Positions 41,859 through 50,820 of a DNA stretch of 64,000 nucleotides are shown here, one piece after another. How positions within the stretch are numbered: position 1 is the stretch's first letter; each line of letters begins with the position of its first letter. Source of the DNA: Terriglobia bacterium (GTDB taxonomy: Bacteria; Acidobacteriota; Terriglobia; Terriglobales; Acidobacteriaceae); assembly GCA_020072815.1 (NCBI GenBank), contig JAIQGE010000004.1, positions 124,001-188,000 of the forward strand, written 5' to 3'. The notes below the pieces were generated by a model. That model worked only from the letters and a program-made list of their open reading frames with translations. It ran no database searches and was not told the DNA's origin. Made by a program: the position numbers and the translations under genes.

Positions 41859-43162
41859 ACAGCTGCGCCCGCGTGTCCCCGCCAGTCAAGCTGGCGGGGA
41901 GGAAAATCTGGCTCCCGCGGGGGGACGGGGGCGGCACGTTAGTCATGGCCGCGGTGTTTCGGTCCTTGGGCATTGACGCGGAATGCACTCCGCCCTCTGA
42001 TGAACGCACCCGCGAGCTGGGCGCGCGCCATACCTGTGGCGACGAGTGTTATCCCACCAAAATCACGCTCGGCGACTTCTTGAAAATTCTGGAGCAGCCC
42101 GGCGTCGACCAGCACAAAACGGCATTCTTCATGCCCACCAGCCAAGGTCCTTGCCGGTTCGGGCAGTACACACCGCATTTGAAGTCCGTGCTCAAGTCGC
42201 TGGGCTATTCCGGCGTCGCCATCGTCGCCCCCGACAGCGAGAATGGCTATGACGATTTCGGCAAATCTTCCACCGCCTTTGTGCGCGGCCTGTGGCGGGC
42301 CATTGTTGCCGGCGATCTTATGCTCAAGCTGCTGTACCGGACCCGGCCCTACGAAGTCACCGCTGGCAGCGCCGATGCGCTGTACGAGCAGTGCCTTGCC
42401 GACCTCTGCCGTGTTATGGAAACACCTTTTGCCGGCCCCGGCGAACAGATGGAAGCCTTGCGCGACGCCCTTGTGCGCTGCCGCTCTCGCTTCCGCGGCC
42501 TGCCGGTGCGTCAGGACGACCGCTTGTTGATTGGCGTCGTCGGCGAAATTTTTTGCCGCTTGAATACCTTCAGCAACAACGATCTGATCCGCCGATTGGA
42601 GGCCTTCGGGGCCGAGATGTGGATGAACGATTTCTCCGAATGGATCTGGTACACCAACTGGGAGCAGGCCCAGTTCTTGCGGCTGAGGGGAAGACGGTTC
42701 TCCAGCGAGAGCTTCGTGGCCATGTTCCGCAGGCGCCTTCAGAAGCAGGACGAACATGAAATGGTCTCGCTCTTTCACCATGATTTCTTCGGACAGGAAG
42801 AGCCGGACGACGTGCAGAACGTGCTCGACTTCGCCACACCTTATTTGCCGTCCCCAGGATGCTCGGGAGAGATGGTCCTGAACGCCGGGAAAGCGGTGTA
42901 CTTTGCGCGCAAGGGTGTAGACGGGGTGATTGATATCAGTCCGTTCACCTGCATGAACGGAATCATTTGCGAGGCAATTTACCCGCGCATCAGCCGCGAC
43001 AGCGCGGGCCTGCCCATTCGCAATTTCTACTTTGACGGGACCCAGTCCGACCTGGAAAGAGACATCGGCATCTACTTGGAACTGGCGCGCAATTACCGGC
43101 GCCACAAGCCCTGGCCCCGAACCGTCGCCCGATGGCCCGCGGTAGGAGCAAGTTGCGGGTAG
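41840..43162 (+). CDS. 2-hydroxyglutaryl-CoA dehydratase D-component-like protein (activase C-terminal part)
   Basis: 440 residues. It contains conserved cysteines in RHTCGDECYPTK, SQGPCRFGQY and PFTCMNGIICEAI, as in the HgdB-like C-terminal region of large acyl-CoA dehydratase activases, probably for an iron-sulfur cluster. It overlaps the upstream activase by 19 bases, with AAGGGG shortly before its ATG, so it is made in step with its partner. The split probably reflects an ancestral fission, with the complex re-formed from two chains. The downstream neighbour is convergent. The substrate is not deducible. Confidence 0.85.
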   Translation: MLFKQLDSCARVSPPVKLAGRKIWLPRGDGGGTLVMAAVFRSLGIDAECTPPSDERTRELGARHTCGDECYPTKITLGDFLKILEQPGVDQHKTAFFMPTSQGPCRFGQYTPHLKSVLKSLGYSGVAIVAPDSENGYDDFGKSSTAFVRGLWRAIVAGDLMLKLLYRTRPYEVTAGSADALYEQCLADLCRVMETPFAGPGEQMEALRDALVRCRSRFRGLPVRQDDRLLIGVVGEIFCRLNTFSNNDLIRRLEAFGAEMWMNDFSEWIWYTNWEQAQFLRLRGRRFSSESFVAMFRRRLQKQDEHEMVSLFHHDFFGQEEPDDVQNVLDFATPYLPSPGCSGEMVLNAGKAVYFARKGVDGVIDISPFTCMNGIICEAIYPRISRDSAGLPIRNFYFDGTQSDLERDIGIYLELARNYRRHKPWPRTVARWPAVGASCG

Positions 43163-43412
43163 CTCGACTTTCGGCTTCCTCCCAGATCCCGGACGAACCG
43201 GAAGTTATTCCGGGCCAGAAGTCCTCTCCTGAGAAGTGCTGTTCCGCTGGAACCAAGCGCTCCGATCGCGGTCGGATGACAGAGCACGAAAGTGCTGTTC
43301 CAAAACCTCATCAAAACCGTGGCGCTAAATAGTTGAAATTCCAAGCCCGTCGCCAGGGCCGTTTTTAAACCAGGGTTTTGCCGCTTGCAACTTTTGGGAC
43401 CAACCAAGAGCG

Positions 43413-44936
43413 TCAAGAGAGCGCTTCCACCGGTGGCGGGACTTGCAGGTGCGGCATGGGACGTCCGGCAAACAGACGTCTGGTTGGTTTGGCCAGCCAG
43501 CGCGCCCATCGTGCCGACCACGCGACGCGCGCGCTGTCAGTGGCGATGCCGGTATCGGCGTACATCCGGCGGTAGAGTTTGGAAATCAGGATGAACGCCA
43601 GGCGTCCTTTGAGCGAACGCAGGAAACTTGAGCGCTTCCAGATCACGCGGAAACTGTAGAACTGGTCCCACACGCCCTGCGTGCGGCGGCGAATCTCGTC
43701 GGCCGCCATGACCGGATGGGTCCAAAACAGTTTGGGCCGGATCGCCTGCGGGATCAGCCATCCGCGGGTGAGGGGGACACCGGCGATGCGGGTCGAGTCG
43801 CCCTCCATGGTTTGTTCCCAGCGGGCAAAGTCCACGGTCCCTGGAAACGGCGTGAGCATGACGAACTGCGCGAAGGTCAGCTCCGCTTGCTCGGCCACGG
43901 CGGCGGTGGCGGCGAACGTCTCCGGGCGGTCACTGGGCAAGCCGAAGATGAACGATCCCAGAACGTGGATGTCATGCCGGCGGAATTTGCGCAGGCGGTC
44001 CACCAGATTCTGTCCGGCGAAGTTGAAATCTTTGTAAACGTCCTTCAACCCTTCCGGTGTTACGGCTTCCACTCCCACCAGCGCGCCGTGGATGTGGGCT
44101 GCCTTCATGGCCGCAAGAAACTCCGGATCTTCCGCGGCTTCCATGGTGATCTGGGTAAAGAACACGGTGTCAGACGGAAGCTGGGCCAGGCGCGCCATCA
44201 GTTCGAAGCGTTCCGCCCGGATGCTTTTCAGTTCGTTCAGCCGGGCGGTGTTGTTCTGCCGCGAAGCCAGCTCCATGTCAGTCAAAGTGACAGGATAAAA
44301 ATTGTCATCGGCAAGCGCGATGAAGCGGAAACCCAGGCGGCGCAGGTGGACGATCTCTCCTAACACGGAGTCAGAGGAGCGCTGGCGGGGGCGCTGGCCG
44401 TCCGTACGCCAGACGGAGCAGAACGAGCAGTGCTTGGGGCAGCCCCGCACAGTTTGCACGGAAGCCCACATATAACGGTTGGGAGGGAGCAGGTCCCAGC
44501 GCGCGGGCAGAAATTCCCGGCCTTCAATCCGGCCGCCCACATAGATCGGCTGCGGAGCGCCGTGAGCGCAATCCTCCAGCACGCTGGCCCATGCCAGGTC
44601 GCCATCGCCTTTGACTACGGCGTGGGCGCCGCCCAGTTCCATGGCCTCTTCGGGATAAAGCGTGGCATGAATGCCGCCAAAAACCACGTAAGCTCCCCGC
44701 TGGCGCGCCATTTTTCCGAGCTCATAGCCCCGCAGAGCGTTGCCGGTATGGACCCCAATGCCCACCACATCACCGGGCTCGATCATCAGTGGATCGGTGG
44801 TGGCCAGAGTTTCATCCACCAGATGAGGTGTGCCGTACGATGCGGGCGTGGCTGCGGCCAGCACATAAAGCCAGCGCGGAGTAATGACGGCAGTTCCAAA
44901 CGACACATTGCTCGGATTAATTAAATGGACTTTCAT
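43413..44936 (-). CDS. B12-binding radical SAM protein
   Basis: 507 residues. The N-terminal ~140 residues form a cobalamin-binding-type domain (VHLINPSN..., VGIGVHTGNALRGYEL, VVFGGIHATLYPEEA). It is followed by a radical SAM domain with CPKHCSFC (Cx3Cx2C) near residue 175. The C-terminal part resembles DUF4070-bearing enzymes, the group that includes the hopanoid C-2 methylase HpnP. The expected chemistry is methylation of an unactivated carbon, but the substrate is not known and no hopanoid genes are nearby. AAGGAG lies 13 bases before the ATG. Confidence 0.87.
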   Translation of the reverse strand: MKVHLINPSNVSFGTAVITPRWLYVLAAATPASYGTPHLVDETLATTDPLMIEPGDVVGIGVHTGNALRGYELGKMARQRGAYVVFGGIHATLYPEEAMELGGAHAVVKGDGDLAWASVLEDCAHGAPQPIYVGGRIEGREFLPARWDLLPPNRYMWASVQTVRGCPKHCSFCSVWRTDGQRPRQRSSDSVLGEIVHLRRLGFRFIALADDNFYPVTLTDMELASRQNNTARLNELKSIRAERFELMARLAQLPSDTVFFTQITMEAAEDPEFLAAMKAAHIHGALVGVEAVTPEGLKDVYKDFNFAGQNLVDRLRKFRRHDIHVLGSFIFGLPSDRPETFAATAAVAEQAELTFAQFVMLTPFPGTVDFARWEQTMEGDSTRIAGVPLTRGWLIPQAIRPKLFWTHPVMAADEIRRRTQGVWDQFYSFRVIWKRSSFLRSLKGRLAFILISKLYRRMYADTGIATDSARVAWSARWARWLAKPTRRLFAGRPMPHLQVPPPVEALS

Positions 44937-45244
44937 GAGTGGCAGCAGCTCCTTGGGGGCAGGTTGCGATGAAAGATCAATTTCGGGCGGGATAACTTTG
45001 AAAAATGATCACTTGACGCTCAACGTGCCGTTGCGGTCAGCCGTTGTTGCGAGAAAGGCGCTGTTTTCAACAAGTCCATGCTTGCCAATCCAGGAGCACG
45101 GATGCGTCTTTAGTCCATCCGATCATACTCCTCCGCTGGCCGTTTGCTCGCAAAAAGCAGGGCCGCATTCAAGAGGAGAGCAGCTTTGCGGGGCGCCAAT
45201 CACGGCGCGACCGCGGTGAGTATGATGTTCCACGCCAACAAAAG

Positions 45245-45262
45245 CTGTGCAATATTGCACAG
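45245..45262. promoter_or_regulatory. Perfect 18-bp palindrome
   Basis: CTGTGCAATATTGCACAG is a perfect dyad, 92 bases upstream of the small basic protein's ATG, in the 418-bp gap between divergent genes. No U-run follows, so an operator is more likely than a terminator. The rest of the gap (44937-45354) shows no gene. Confidence 0.55.
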
Positions 45263-45354
45263 TTGCGCCACTTCGCTATGCGTATGCTTCCTACAGCCGA
45301 GAGAATCAACGCAGCAGCAAGTTTGGCGAAGAGCCGAATGAAGGAGACAAACAC

Positions 45355-45534
45355 ATGAGCGCGACCGTAACCGATTCGGAACCACAGGCAATGCCGGAGG
45401 CCCAACCCAAACCTGAAAAGCGCGCTGCCGCGCATTCCTCCGTGGACAAATTTGCCGAAGCCCGCAGGGCCAAGAAGAAGCAGAGGCGCGTGACACACCG
45501 GAACAAATTGAAAAGATCAAACACCGGAGGCTGA
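45355..45534 (+). CDS. Small basic hypothetical protein
   Basis: 59 residues. AAGGAG is placed 8 bases before the ATG at 45355, and the frame is followed by a strong terminator-like hairpin, which supports expression. The N-terminal half is acidic and Pro-rich (MSATVTDSEPQAMPEAQP); the C-terminal half is strongly basic (FAEARRAKKKQRRVTHRNKLKRS), suggesting nucleic-acid binding. No family recognised. A longer frame from 45247 runs into the palindromic operator-like site and is not favoured. Confidence 0.6.
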   Translation: MSATVTDSEPQAMPEAQPKPEKRAAAHSSVDKFAEARRAKKKQRRVTHRNKLKRSNTGG

Positions 45535-45560
45535 TCGGACATTAAGAGCTTGACCATGAG

Positions 45561-45605
45561 AACGGGGGAGCCACGTGAGATTGTTTTCTCCGTGACTCCC
45601 CCGTT
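45561..45605. terminator. Long terminator hairpin between convergent genes
   Basis: AACGGGGGAG...CACG pairs with CGTG...CTCCCCCGTT (14 pairs with one mismatch on each side), followed by TTTGGTCTGTT. It lies between the small basic gene and the convergent helicase gene and could serve the plus strand and possibly both. Confidence 0.7.
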
Positions 45606-45640
45606 TGGTCTGTTACGCGGTGTTGTTTCTGCTCCGCGGT

Positions 45641-46870
45641 TTAGATGTGGAGCTGAAGAACTTCTCCGGGCAGCCGCATCTTCTTGGAGCCAGGCTTGAC
45701 AGATACCGGCACCAGATTGGAAACGTCCACGGGCATCACGCGCGGTTCCTTTTGCAGGTCGCCAGAAACGCGCTCGCGCCGGATCTTCAGTTGCAAGCCC
45801 CGCTCCAGCGCGGCCAGATCAGAACGCTCCAGCGGAGTAAAGAAGGTGATGGCGTTGCCGGCAAGGCCCATCCTACCGGTGCGTCCCGCGCGATGGATAA
45901 AGTCTTCCGTCACGGCGGGCAGATCGTAATTGATCACCTGGGCAATGTTGTCCACGTGGATGCCGCGCGAGGCCACATCCGTCGCCACCAGCACTTTGGA
46001 TTTTCCCTGCTGAAAAGCGGCCAGCGCGGCGTTACGCTGCGGCTGCGAGCGGTCGCCGTGAATCACTGAGACGCGCACGCCGGAGCGCTCCAGTTTATCG
46101 GCCACACGCTGCGTGGCGCGTTTGGTCCGCACAAAGACCAGGCTGCGTCCGTCTTCGCCTTCAATCAGGCGCTTCAGCAGAGCCAGCTTCTGATCAGCCG
46201 GAACTTCATAGGCCGTCAAGTCCACGCTCTCAGACGCTTTGCGGGTGGAACCGAAAGCCAGCCGGACAGGATGCTTCAGGTAGTCTTCCATCAGGTGGGC
46301 GACGGAAGGATCAAGGGTTGCTGAGAAGCACATGGTCTGGCGCGCGCGCGGCAACTGCGCCACGATCCGGCGAATCGCCGGGATAAAGCCCATGTCCAGC
46401 ATGCGGTCGGCTTCGTCCAGCACCAGGGTGTTGACATTTTGCAGGTGGAACATGCGGCGGTCGAGCAGGTCTTCAAAGCGGCCAGGAGTCGCGATGACGA
46501 GTTGTGCGCCTTTTTTTAGTAGATCAATCTGGCTGCGTTCGGAGCTTCCGCCAATCAGCAGCGCTGCCGCCGGCAGCTTTTTGCCGCGAAGATGTTCAAA
46601 TTGTTTGTTGATCTGCATCGCCAGTTCGCGCGTGGGAACCAGCACCAGCACCTGGACGCCCTTGGTGGGCTTGGCCAGCAGCCTTTCAATAATGGGCACC
46701 AGGAAAGCCAGCGTCTTGCCGGTCCCGGTCTGTGCCGTAGCCAGAATGTCTTTGCCCAAAATGGCGTGCGGGATGGCCGCAGCCTGGACTTCCGTAGGGT
46801 TTACAAATTGGGCCGCAGCAAGGCGGTCCTGTAGATAGGGAGATATTGGTAGTTCGGTAAAGCGAACCAT
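45641..46870 (-). CDS. DEAD-box ATP-dependent RNA helicase (RhlE-like)
   Basis: 409 residues from MVRFTELPISPYLQDRLAA; the upstream 84-codon extension lacks family features. Motifs: Q motif (FVNPTEVQAAAIP), I (AQTGTGKT), Ia (PTRELA), II (DEAD), III (SATL), V (ATDVASRGIHV) and VI (HRAGRTGR). It unwinds short RNA duplexes in ribosome assembly or mRNA turnover, often as a cold-shock factor. The C-terminal tail after the helicase core is short (~35 residues). Confidence 0.93.
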   Translation of the reverse strand: MVRFTELPISPYLQDRLAAAQFVNPTEVQAAAIPHAILGKDILATAQTGTGKTLAFLVPIIERLLAKPTKGVQVLVLVPTRELAMQINKQFEHLRGKKLPAAALLIGGSSERSQIDLLKKGAQLVIATPGRFEDLLDRRMFHLQNVNTLVLDEADRMLDMGFIPAIRRIVAQLPRARQTMCFSATLDPSVAHLMEDYLKHPVRLAFGSTRKASESVDLTAYEVPADQKLALLKRLIEGEDGRSLVFVRTKRATQRVADKLERSGVRVSVIHGDRSQPQRNAALAAFQQGKSKVLVATDVASRGIHVDNIAQVINYDLPAVTEDFIHRAGRTGRMGLAGNAITFFTPLERSDLAALERGLQLKIRRERVSGDLQKEPRVMPVDVSNLVPVSVKPGSKKMRLPGEVLQLHI

Positions 46871-47131
46871 TCGTTTCGTTTTGCTCTCTTGGTCGGCGCC
46901 GGTCCGGCGAGACGTTATCAAACGTCTGGGCAGAGTGATCTCATGCCGATTAAGTTGATTTGTTTGCTGAAGATACCCGGGGAAAATTGAATCGGGGAAG
47001 TTCCGGACCAGATCTCGATCTCGGCAGCCCTGAAACCAGGAACCTAAAGCAAATACAGTGTAGCACAAAGGGTGCAGTGGGCGCGAATCGCGCCTTGCTC
47101 TCAGCTCTCCCTTCCGATCCACGATTCGGAA

Positions 47132-47282
47132 TCAGTGTCATCAGCGTGGATCAGCAGTGAGGTTTCTGCTTTTCCGATCCCGGCGATAACGCGCGATTTC
47201 CGCGATCACGGCGATTCTTCCTCTTGCTTTGCCTTCCGATCAGTGTCATCAGCGTTCATCTGCGGTAAGGTTTTTTGCTTTT
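47132..47282. repeat. Two copies of a CAGTGTCATCAGCG-type intergenic repeat
   Basis: The ~490-bp gap upstream of the racemase gene contains two direct copies (from 47132 and 47240) of a ~41-bp sequence starting TCAGTGTCATCAGCG and ending AGGTTT..GCTTTT. Between them lie degenerate GCGATTTCCGCGATCACGGCG units. No gene is seen. Similar CGCTGAT/GCGGAT strings occur at 4450, 6003 and 37935. Confidence 0.55.
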
Positions 47283-47361
47283 CGTCGCCTGCGATACGTG
47301 CCCGCGTCGGCGTGCTACCATTTTTCTTTTCGGGAGATCTATCGTCATCAGAGCGAGTCCT

Positions 47362-48078
47362 ATGAAAACCATTGGCCTGATCGGCGGCATGAGTTGGGCG
47401 TCCACCATTGAGTACTACCGTATTCTGAACCAGACGGCCCATGCGCGGCTGGGCGGCCTGCATTCCGCCAAGGTCCTTCTCTATTCCGTGGACTTCCAGG
47501 AGATTGAGCCGGCCATGCGTGAAGACCGCTGGGCCGACGCGGCGCGCATCCTGGTGGACGCGGCCCGTCGCCTGGAAGCCGGCGGCGCCGACCTGCTCTT
47601 GCTCTGCACCAACACCCTGCACAAAGTGGCCGGCGAAATTGAACGCGCCACGCGCCTTCCCTTCCTGCACATTGCCGACGCCTGCGGTGAAGCCATCGTC
47701 GCGCGCAAACTCAAAAAAGTCGGTCTGCTGGGGACGCGCTTCACCATGGAACAAGACTTCATCTCTTCGCGCCTGGAACGCCGATTCAATCTGGAAGTCC
47801 TGGCGCCCGACGCCGCGCAGCGCGAATCGGCCAACCGCATCATCTTTGAAGAACTGGTGCACGGAAGAATCCTGCCGCAGTCCAAGGCCGACTACCTGGA
47901 GATCATCCGCGGGCTCACCGGTCGCGGCGCGGAAGGCATCATTCTGGGATGCACGGAGATCGGCCTGCTCATACAGCAGGCAGACGTGGCGGTCCCGGTG
48001 TTCGACACCACGCTCATCCACGCCCTGGCGGCGATGGACCTGGCGCTGGCGGGGGAGCCCGTTGCCGCAAAGCACTGA
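47362..48078 (+). CDS. Aspartate/glutamate racemase family protein
   Basis: 238 residues from MKTIGLIGGMSWAST. Two catalytic cysteines lie in LLLCTNTLHKV (~80) and IILGCTEIGLL (~190), each about where the PLP-independent racemase needs a base on either face of the substrate. YSVDFQEIEPAM and TRFTMEQDF are typical of the Asp/Glu/hydantoin racemase family, aspartate racemase type. The first 29 codons of the longer frame from 47275 are excluded because homology starts at MKTIGLIGG. It could supply D-aspartate or D-glutamate for cell-wall precursors. Confidence 0.88.
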   Translation: MKTIGLIGGMSWASTIEYYRILNQTAHARLGGLHSAKVLLYSVDFQEIEPAMREDRWADAARILVDAARRLEAGGADLLLLCTNTLHKVAGEIERATRLPFLHIADACGEAIVARKLKKVGLLGTRFTMEQDFISSRLERRFNLEVLAPDAAQRESANRIIFEELVHGRILPQSKADYLEIIRGLTGRGAEGIILGCTEIGLLIQQADVAVPVFDTTLIHALAAMDLALAGEPVAAKH

Positions 48079-48700
48079 GCCCTCTCCAGTCGCAATAAAT
48101 CGGACCAACACTCAGCCGAGGGCGGCTGTGCCACACGAGCCAATCAAGCCATGTACTAATTCCTGCTGGCTATAGCGAACAAAATACAGTATAATGGGTG
48201 GATTTTCTCAGAACCGGCTTTTGCCATGTTGAGTTCTGCGTGCGGCCAAGGCCTGGGGCGTGCCCGACTCGGCGAACAGCCAGGGGATGCCATTGGGATG
48301 AATCGAACAAAGCCTTTGGAATCCTAGTTGAAGGGAGGCGGCAGGGGGAGGGAGAAGAATCGGGTGATCTGGTGATCGGGTCATCGGGTGATCGGAGAAC
48401 CTTAAACCCGCGCCAAATTGGGATGTGTCGCGTAAGCCCTTTAGATCTTGGGATGGAGAGGGAGGGGAGGGGAGGGGAGGGGAGGGGGGCAAGAGATTGC
48501 CAAGAATGCCAAAACTGCCAAAGATCGCCGGGATTGGGTGCGGCGAGTCGTCGAAGATCGCTTCTGCTGGGAACACCACCGCGATCCTCTGCGTATCAAA
48601 GGCAGGCCAGAACACGATCTGATACGCCAGAAGGCCGTTGGGGGCGGATACACTGTCAGCGCAAGCTATACTCGTCAACGCAGGTATTCGGAGAGACTGC
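48079..48700. other. 620-bp intergenic region with REP hairpin, 42-bp repeat and G-tract
   Basis: Contents in order: a REP-like hairpin (AGCCG-AGGG-CGGCT, 48114-48127) with the GTGCCACACG tail; TATAAT at 48190-48195; a possible 34-codon frame from about 48226 (not supported further); a GGTGATC-type tandem repeat (48361-48395); copy 2 of the 42-bp repeat (48404-48445); a GGGGA tandem tract (48456-48488); and TATACT at 48667-48672 ahead of the sigma factor gene. Confidence 0.55.
48404..48445. repeat. Dispersed 42-bp intergenic repeat, copy 2
   Basis: It begins AAACCCGCGCCAAA and ends CCCTTTAGA; 36 of 42 positions match 21468-21509. It is followed within about 12 bases by a GGGGA-repeat tract. 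Confidence 0.7.
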
Positions 48701-49300
48701 TTGGAAGATCAACAAACAGGGGCACTTGTCCGCCGATGTCTGGCCGGCGATTCCGCCGCCTGGGAGGAGATCGTCCGCCTGCAGAACCGCCGGATTTACA
48801 ACCTGTGCTACCGCTTCACCAGCTCTCCCCATGACGCCGAAGACCTCACGCAGGAAGTTTTCATCCGCGTGTACCGCACGCTGGGCAGCTATGATGTTGA
48901 AAAAGGGGCATTTAGCACCTGGCTGACCACCCTGGCCCGCAACCTTCTGGTGGACCACTTCCGGCGCAGCAAGCAGGACCGCGTGACCGACTCCCTCGAC
49001 GCTGGCATCACGGAAGAAGAAGATTCGCCCACCATGCTCAACCGCATTCCCGACCGCGGTCCCGCCCCGGACGACCGCCTGGCCAGCAAAGAGACGCAAA
49101 AAATGGTCCAGTTGGCCCTGGGCCGGCTGTCCCCTGACCTGCGCGAGGCGGTGATCCTCCGCGACCTGCAAGATATGGATTACAAAGACATTGCCCAGGT
49201 GCTCAAGGTGCCGGAAGGCACCGTAAAATCGCGCATCAACCGGGGAAGAATGGAACTAGCGCGATTACTTTCTCGTAATAAGAAGCAGGCAAGCCAATGA
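48701..49300 (+). CDS. ECF-type RNA polymerase sigma factor
   Basis: About 199 residues from the TTG at 48701, which has GGAGAG 5 bases upstream; an earlier TTG at 48638 adds 21 residues not expected for the family. Region 2 is DSAAWEEIVRLQNRRIYNLCYRF...DAEDLTQEVFIRVYR with FSTWLTTLARNLLVDHFRR. Region 4 is LSPDLREAVILRDLQDMDYKDIAQVL followed by VPEGTVKSRINRGR. An acidic linker joins them. The stop overlaps the start of a ZAS-type anti-sigma gene by 4 bases, so the pair forms a classical ECF switch, followed by three envelope proteins that are probably co-transcribed. Confidence 0.9.
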   Translation: MEDQQTGALVRRCLAGDSAAWEEIVRLQNRRIYNLCYRFTSSPHDAEDLTQEVFIRVYRTLGSYDVEKGAFSTWLTTLARNLLVDHFRRSKQDRVTDSLDAGITEEEDSPTMLNRIPDRGPAPDDRLASKETQKMVQLALGRLSPDLREAVILRDLQDMDYKDIAQVLKVPEGTVKSRINRGRMELARLLSRNKKQASQ

Positions 49301-50127
49301 CCAAGAATTTCCAAGACGAGCTTCAGTGCAGCCAGTTCGAGGCGCTGCTGGCCGACGTTCTCGATAGCGTCGGCCACGGCGAAGGCGATAGCAGCACTCT
49401 CCCGGCCGGCGTCCGGCAGGCCTTTGACGCTCATAGCCGGAGTTGCCCGCAATGCGGTCCGCTGTACGCTGAGACCCGGGCCGGCATGATGCTGTTGCGC
49501 TCCATGGAAACTGTGGAGCCGCCCCGGAACCTGGTCCACAACATCCTGGCAACCACCAGCCTGGAAGGCAAGGAAAAGGTGGTACTCGGCGCCACGGATG
49601 CCCCGCGCGAGAAGGCCGGCTGGCTGGCCGGCATCCGCCGTTCGCTGAGCTACGCGCCCATGCTCATGCGTTCACGCTTTGCCACTTCCTTTGTGATGGC
49701 GTTTTTCTCGCTGAGCGTGACGCTGAGCCTGGCGGGTGTGCGGGTGGGCGATATCGGCAAGATTGACTGGCATCCCAGCGCGCTGCGCAAATCCGTGGTC
49801 TTGCAGTACACCCAGGTGGAATCCAAGGTCGCGCGCTATTACGACAACATGCGGCTGGTCTATGAAGTTGAGTCCCGCGTACAGGGACTCAAGAAAGCAG
49901 TCGCGCCCAGCGGCGAAGGCAAGAAAGACGACGACGACACCAACAAACAGGAGCAGCAAAACCGCAACACGCCTCCTGATACCAGCGGGCAACCGCAGCC
50001 CCATGACACCTACAGCCAGGAGCGTGACAGCACGCCCCAGCTGGCCCAGACCGGACTCGCCAGGACGCCCAGTGGCAGCCTGATGGCCAAATCTACAACC
50101 AGAAATGATGAAGGAGCCTCACTATGA
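49297..50127 (+). CDS. Membrane anti-sigma factor with zinc-binding (ZAS-like) N-terminus
   Basis: 276 residues. Near residues 47-56 there is HSRSCPQC, the HxxxCxxC signature of zinc-binding anti-sigma domains. One transmembrane helix follows near residues 130-150 (SFVMAFFSLSVTLSLAGVRVG), then a periplasmic region with a polar, repeat-like tail (KDDDDTNKQEQQN). The coupled upstream ECF sigma is its likely partner: the cytosolic ZAS domain would hold sigma until an envelope signal releases it. It overlaps both neighbours by 4 bases. Confidence 0.8.
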   Translation: MTKNFQDELQCSQFEALLADVLDSVGHGEGDSSTLPAGVRQAFDAHSRSCPQCGPLYAETRAGMMLLRSMETVEPPRNLVHNILATTSLEGKEKVVLGATDAPREKAGWLAGIRRSLSYAPMLMRSRFATSFVMAFFSLSVTLSLAGVRVGDIGKIDWHPSALRKSVVLQYTQVESKVARYYDNMRLVYEVESRVQGLKKAVAPSGEGKKDDDDTNKQEQQNRNTPPDTSGQPQPHDTYSQERDSTPQLAQTGLARTPSGSLMAKSTTRNDEGASL

Positions 50128-50816
50128 ACTGCGCCGTACACTCTGAAACCCCGGCAGTAGCGTTCTGCCGAACTTGCGGGAAGGCGCTGTGTGAAAACTG
50201 TAAGCGCGATGTGATGGGAGCCGTCTATTGCGAACCCTGCATCGCCGTCCGTTTGCAGACCCCGCCGCCTCCTGTTCCCGTGGTGGTGCCGGCTGTTCCC
50301 GGCGCACCCAATCCCGGCATCGCGGCATTTCTGGGATTCATTCCCGGCGTGGGCGCCATGTACAACGGCCAGTTCGCAAAGGCTTTCATCCACGTAATGA
50401 TGTTCGTGCTGGCGATTGTGGCCACCAGCAACATCTCCGATTGGTTCGGTTTCGCCATCCCCTGCGTTGTGTTCTACATGGTCTTTGACGCGTTCAAGAC
50501 CGCGCAAGCCAAACAGATGGGCTTGCCGGCGCCGGACCTGCTGGGGATTGACAAGATGTTTGGCCTGCAGGAATCGCAACCCCAGCCGCAGCCGGGAGCG
50601 ACGGCCGCGGTCGCAACAGGCGCACTCCCGGGTACGCCACAGCCACAGTCTGATCCGCTGTCGGGCGCGCCGACGGGAGCGATCGTCCTGATCGCCCTGG
50701 GAGCGATCTTCCTGTTCAAGACCGTTTTTTACATTGAGATGCACCGCATCTTGCCGGTGTTCTTGATCGCCCTGGGCCTGTGGATCGCCTACAAGCGCAC
50801 GGCGCAAAAAGGATAA
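50124..50816 (+). CDS. B-box-type zinc-finger membrane protein
   Basis: 230 residues. The N-terminus is a B-box-like zinc finger: CAVHSETPAVAFCRTCGKALCENCKRD and ...YCEPC, with eight Cys/His ligands. A Pro-rich linker is followed by hydrophobic segments containing GFIPGVGAMYNGQFAKAF, resembling the TM2-like fold, and a C-terminal pair (TGAIVLIALGAIFLF, ILPVFLIALGLWIAY) of the type seen in LiaF-like proteins. The role is probably envelope-stress related, judged from the operon. Coupled to the anti-sigma gene by a 4-base overlap. Confidence 0.72.
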   Translation: MNCAVHSETPAVAFCRTCGKALCENCKRDVMGAVYCEPCIAVRLQTPPPPVPVVVPAVPGAPNPGIAAFLGFIPGVGAMYNGQFAKAFIHVMMFVLAIVATSNISDWFGFAIPCVVFYMVFDAFKTAQAKQMGLPAPDLLGIDKMFGLQESQPQPQPGATAAVATGALPGTPQPQSDPLSGAPTGAIVLIALGAIFLFKTVFYIEMHRILPVFLIALGLWIAYKRTAQKG

Positions 50817-50820
50817 TCAC

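Noticed and set aside
47132-47282. Possible structured RNA or riboswitch upstream of the racemase
   Set aside because: The two near-identical blocks are direct repeats of a widespread low-complexity intergenic type, with no conserved riboswitch core recognised.
48226-48335. Possible 34-codon small gene upstream of the ECF sigma factor
   Set aside because: No ribosome-binding site and no way to show conservation here; noted only in the gap description.
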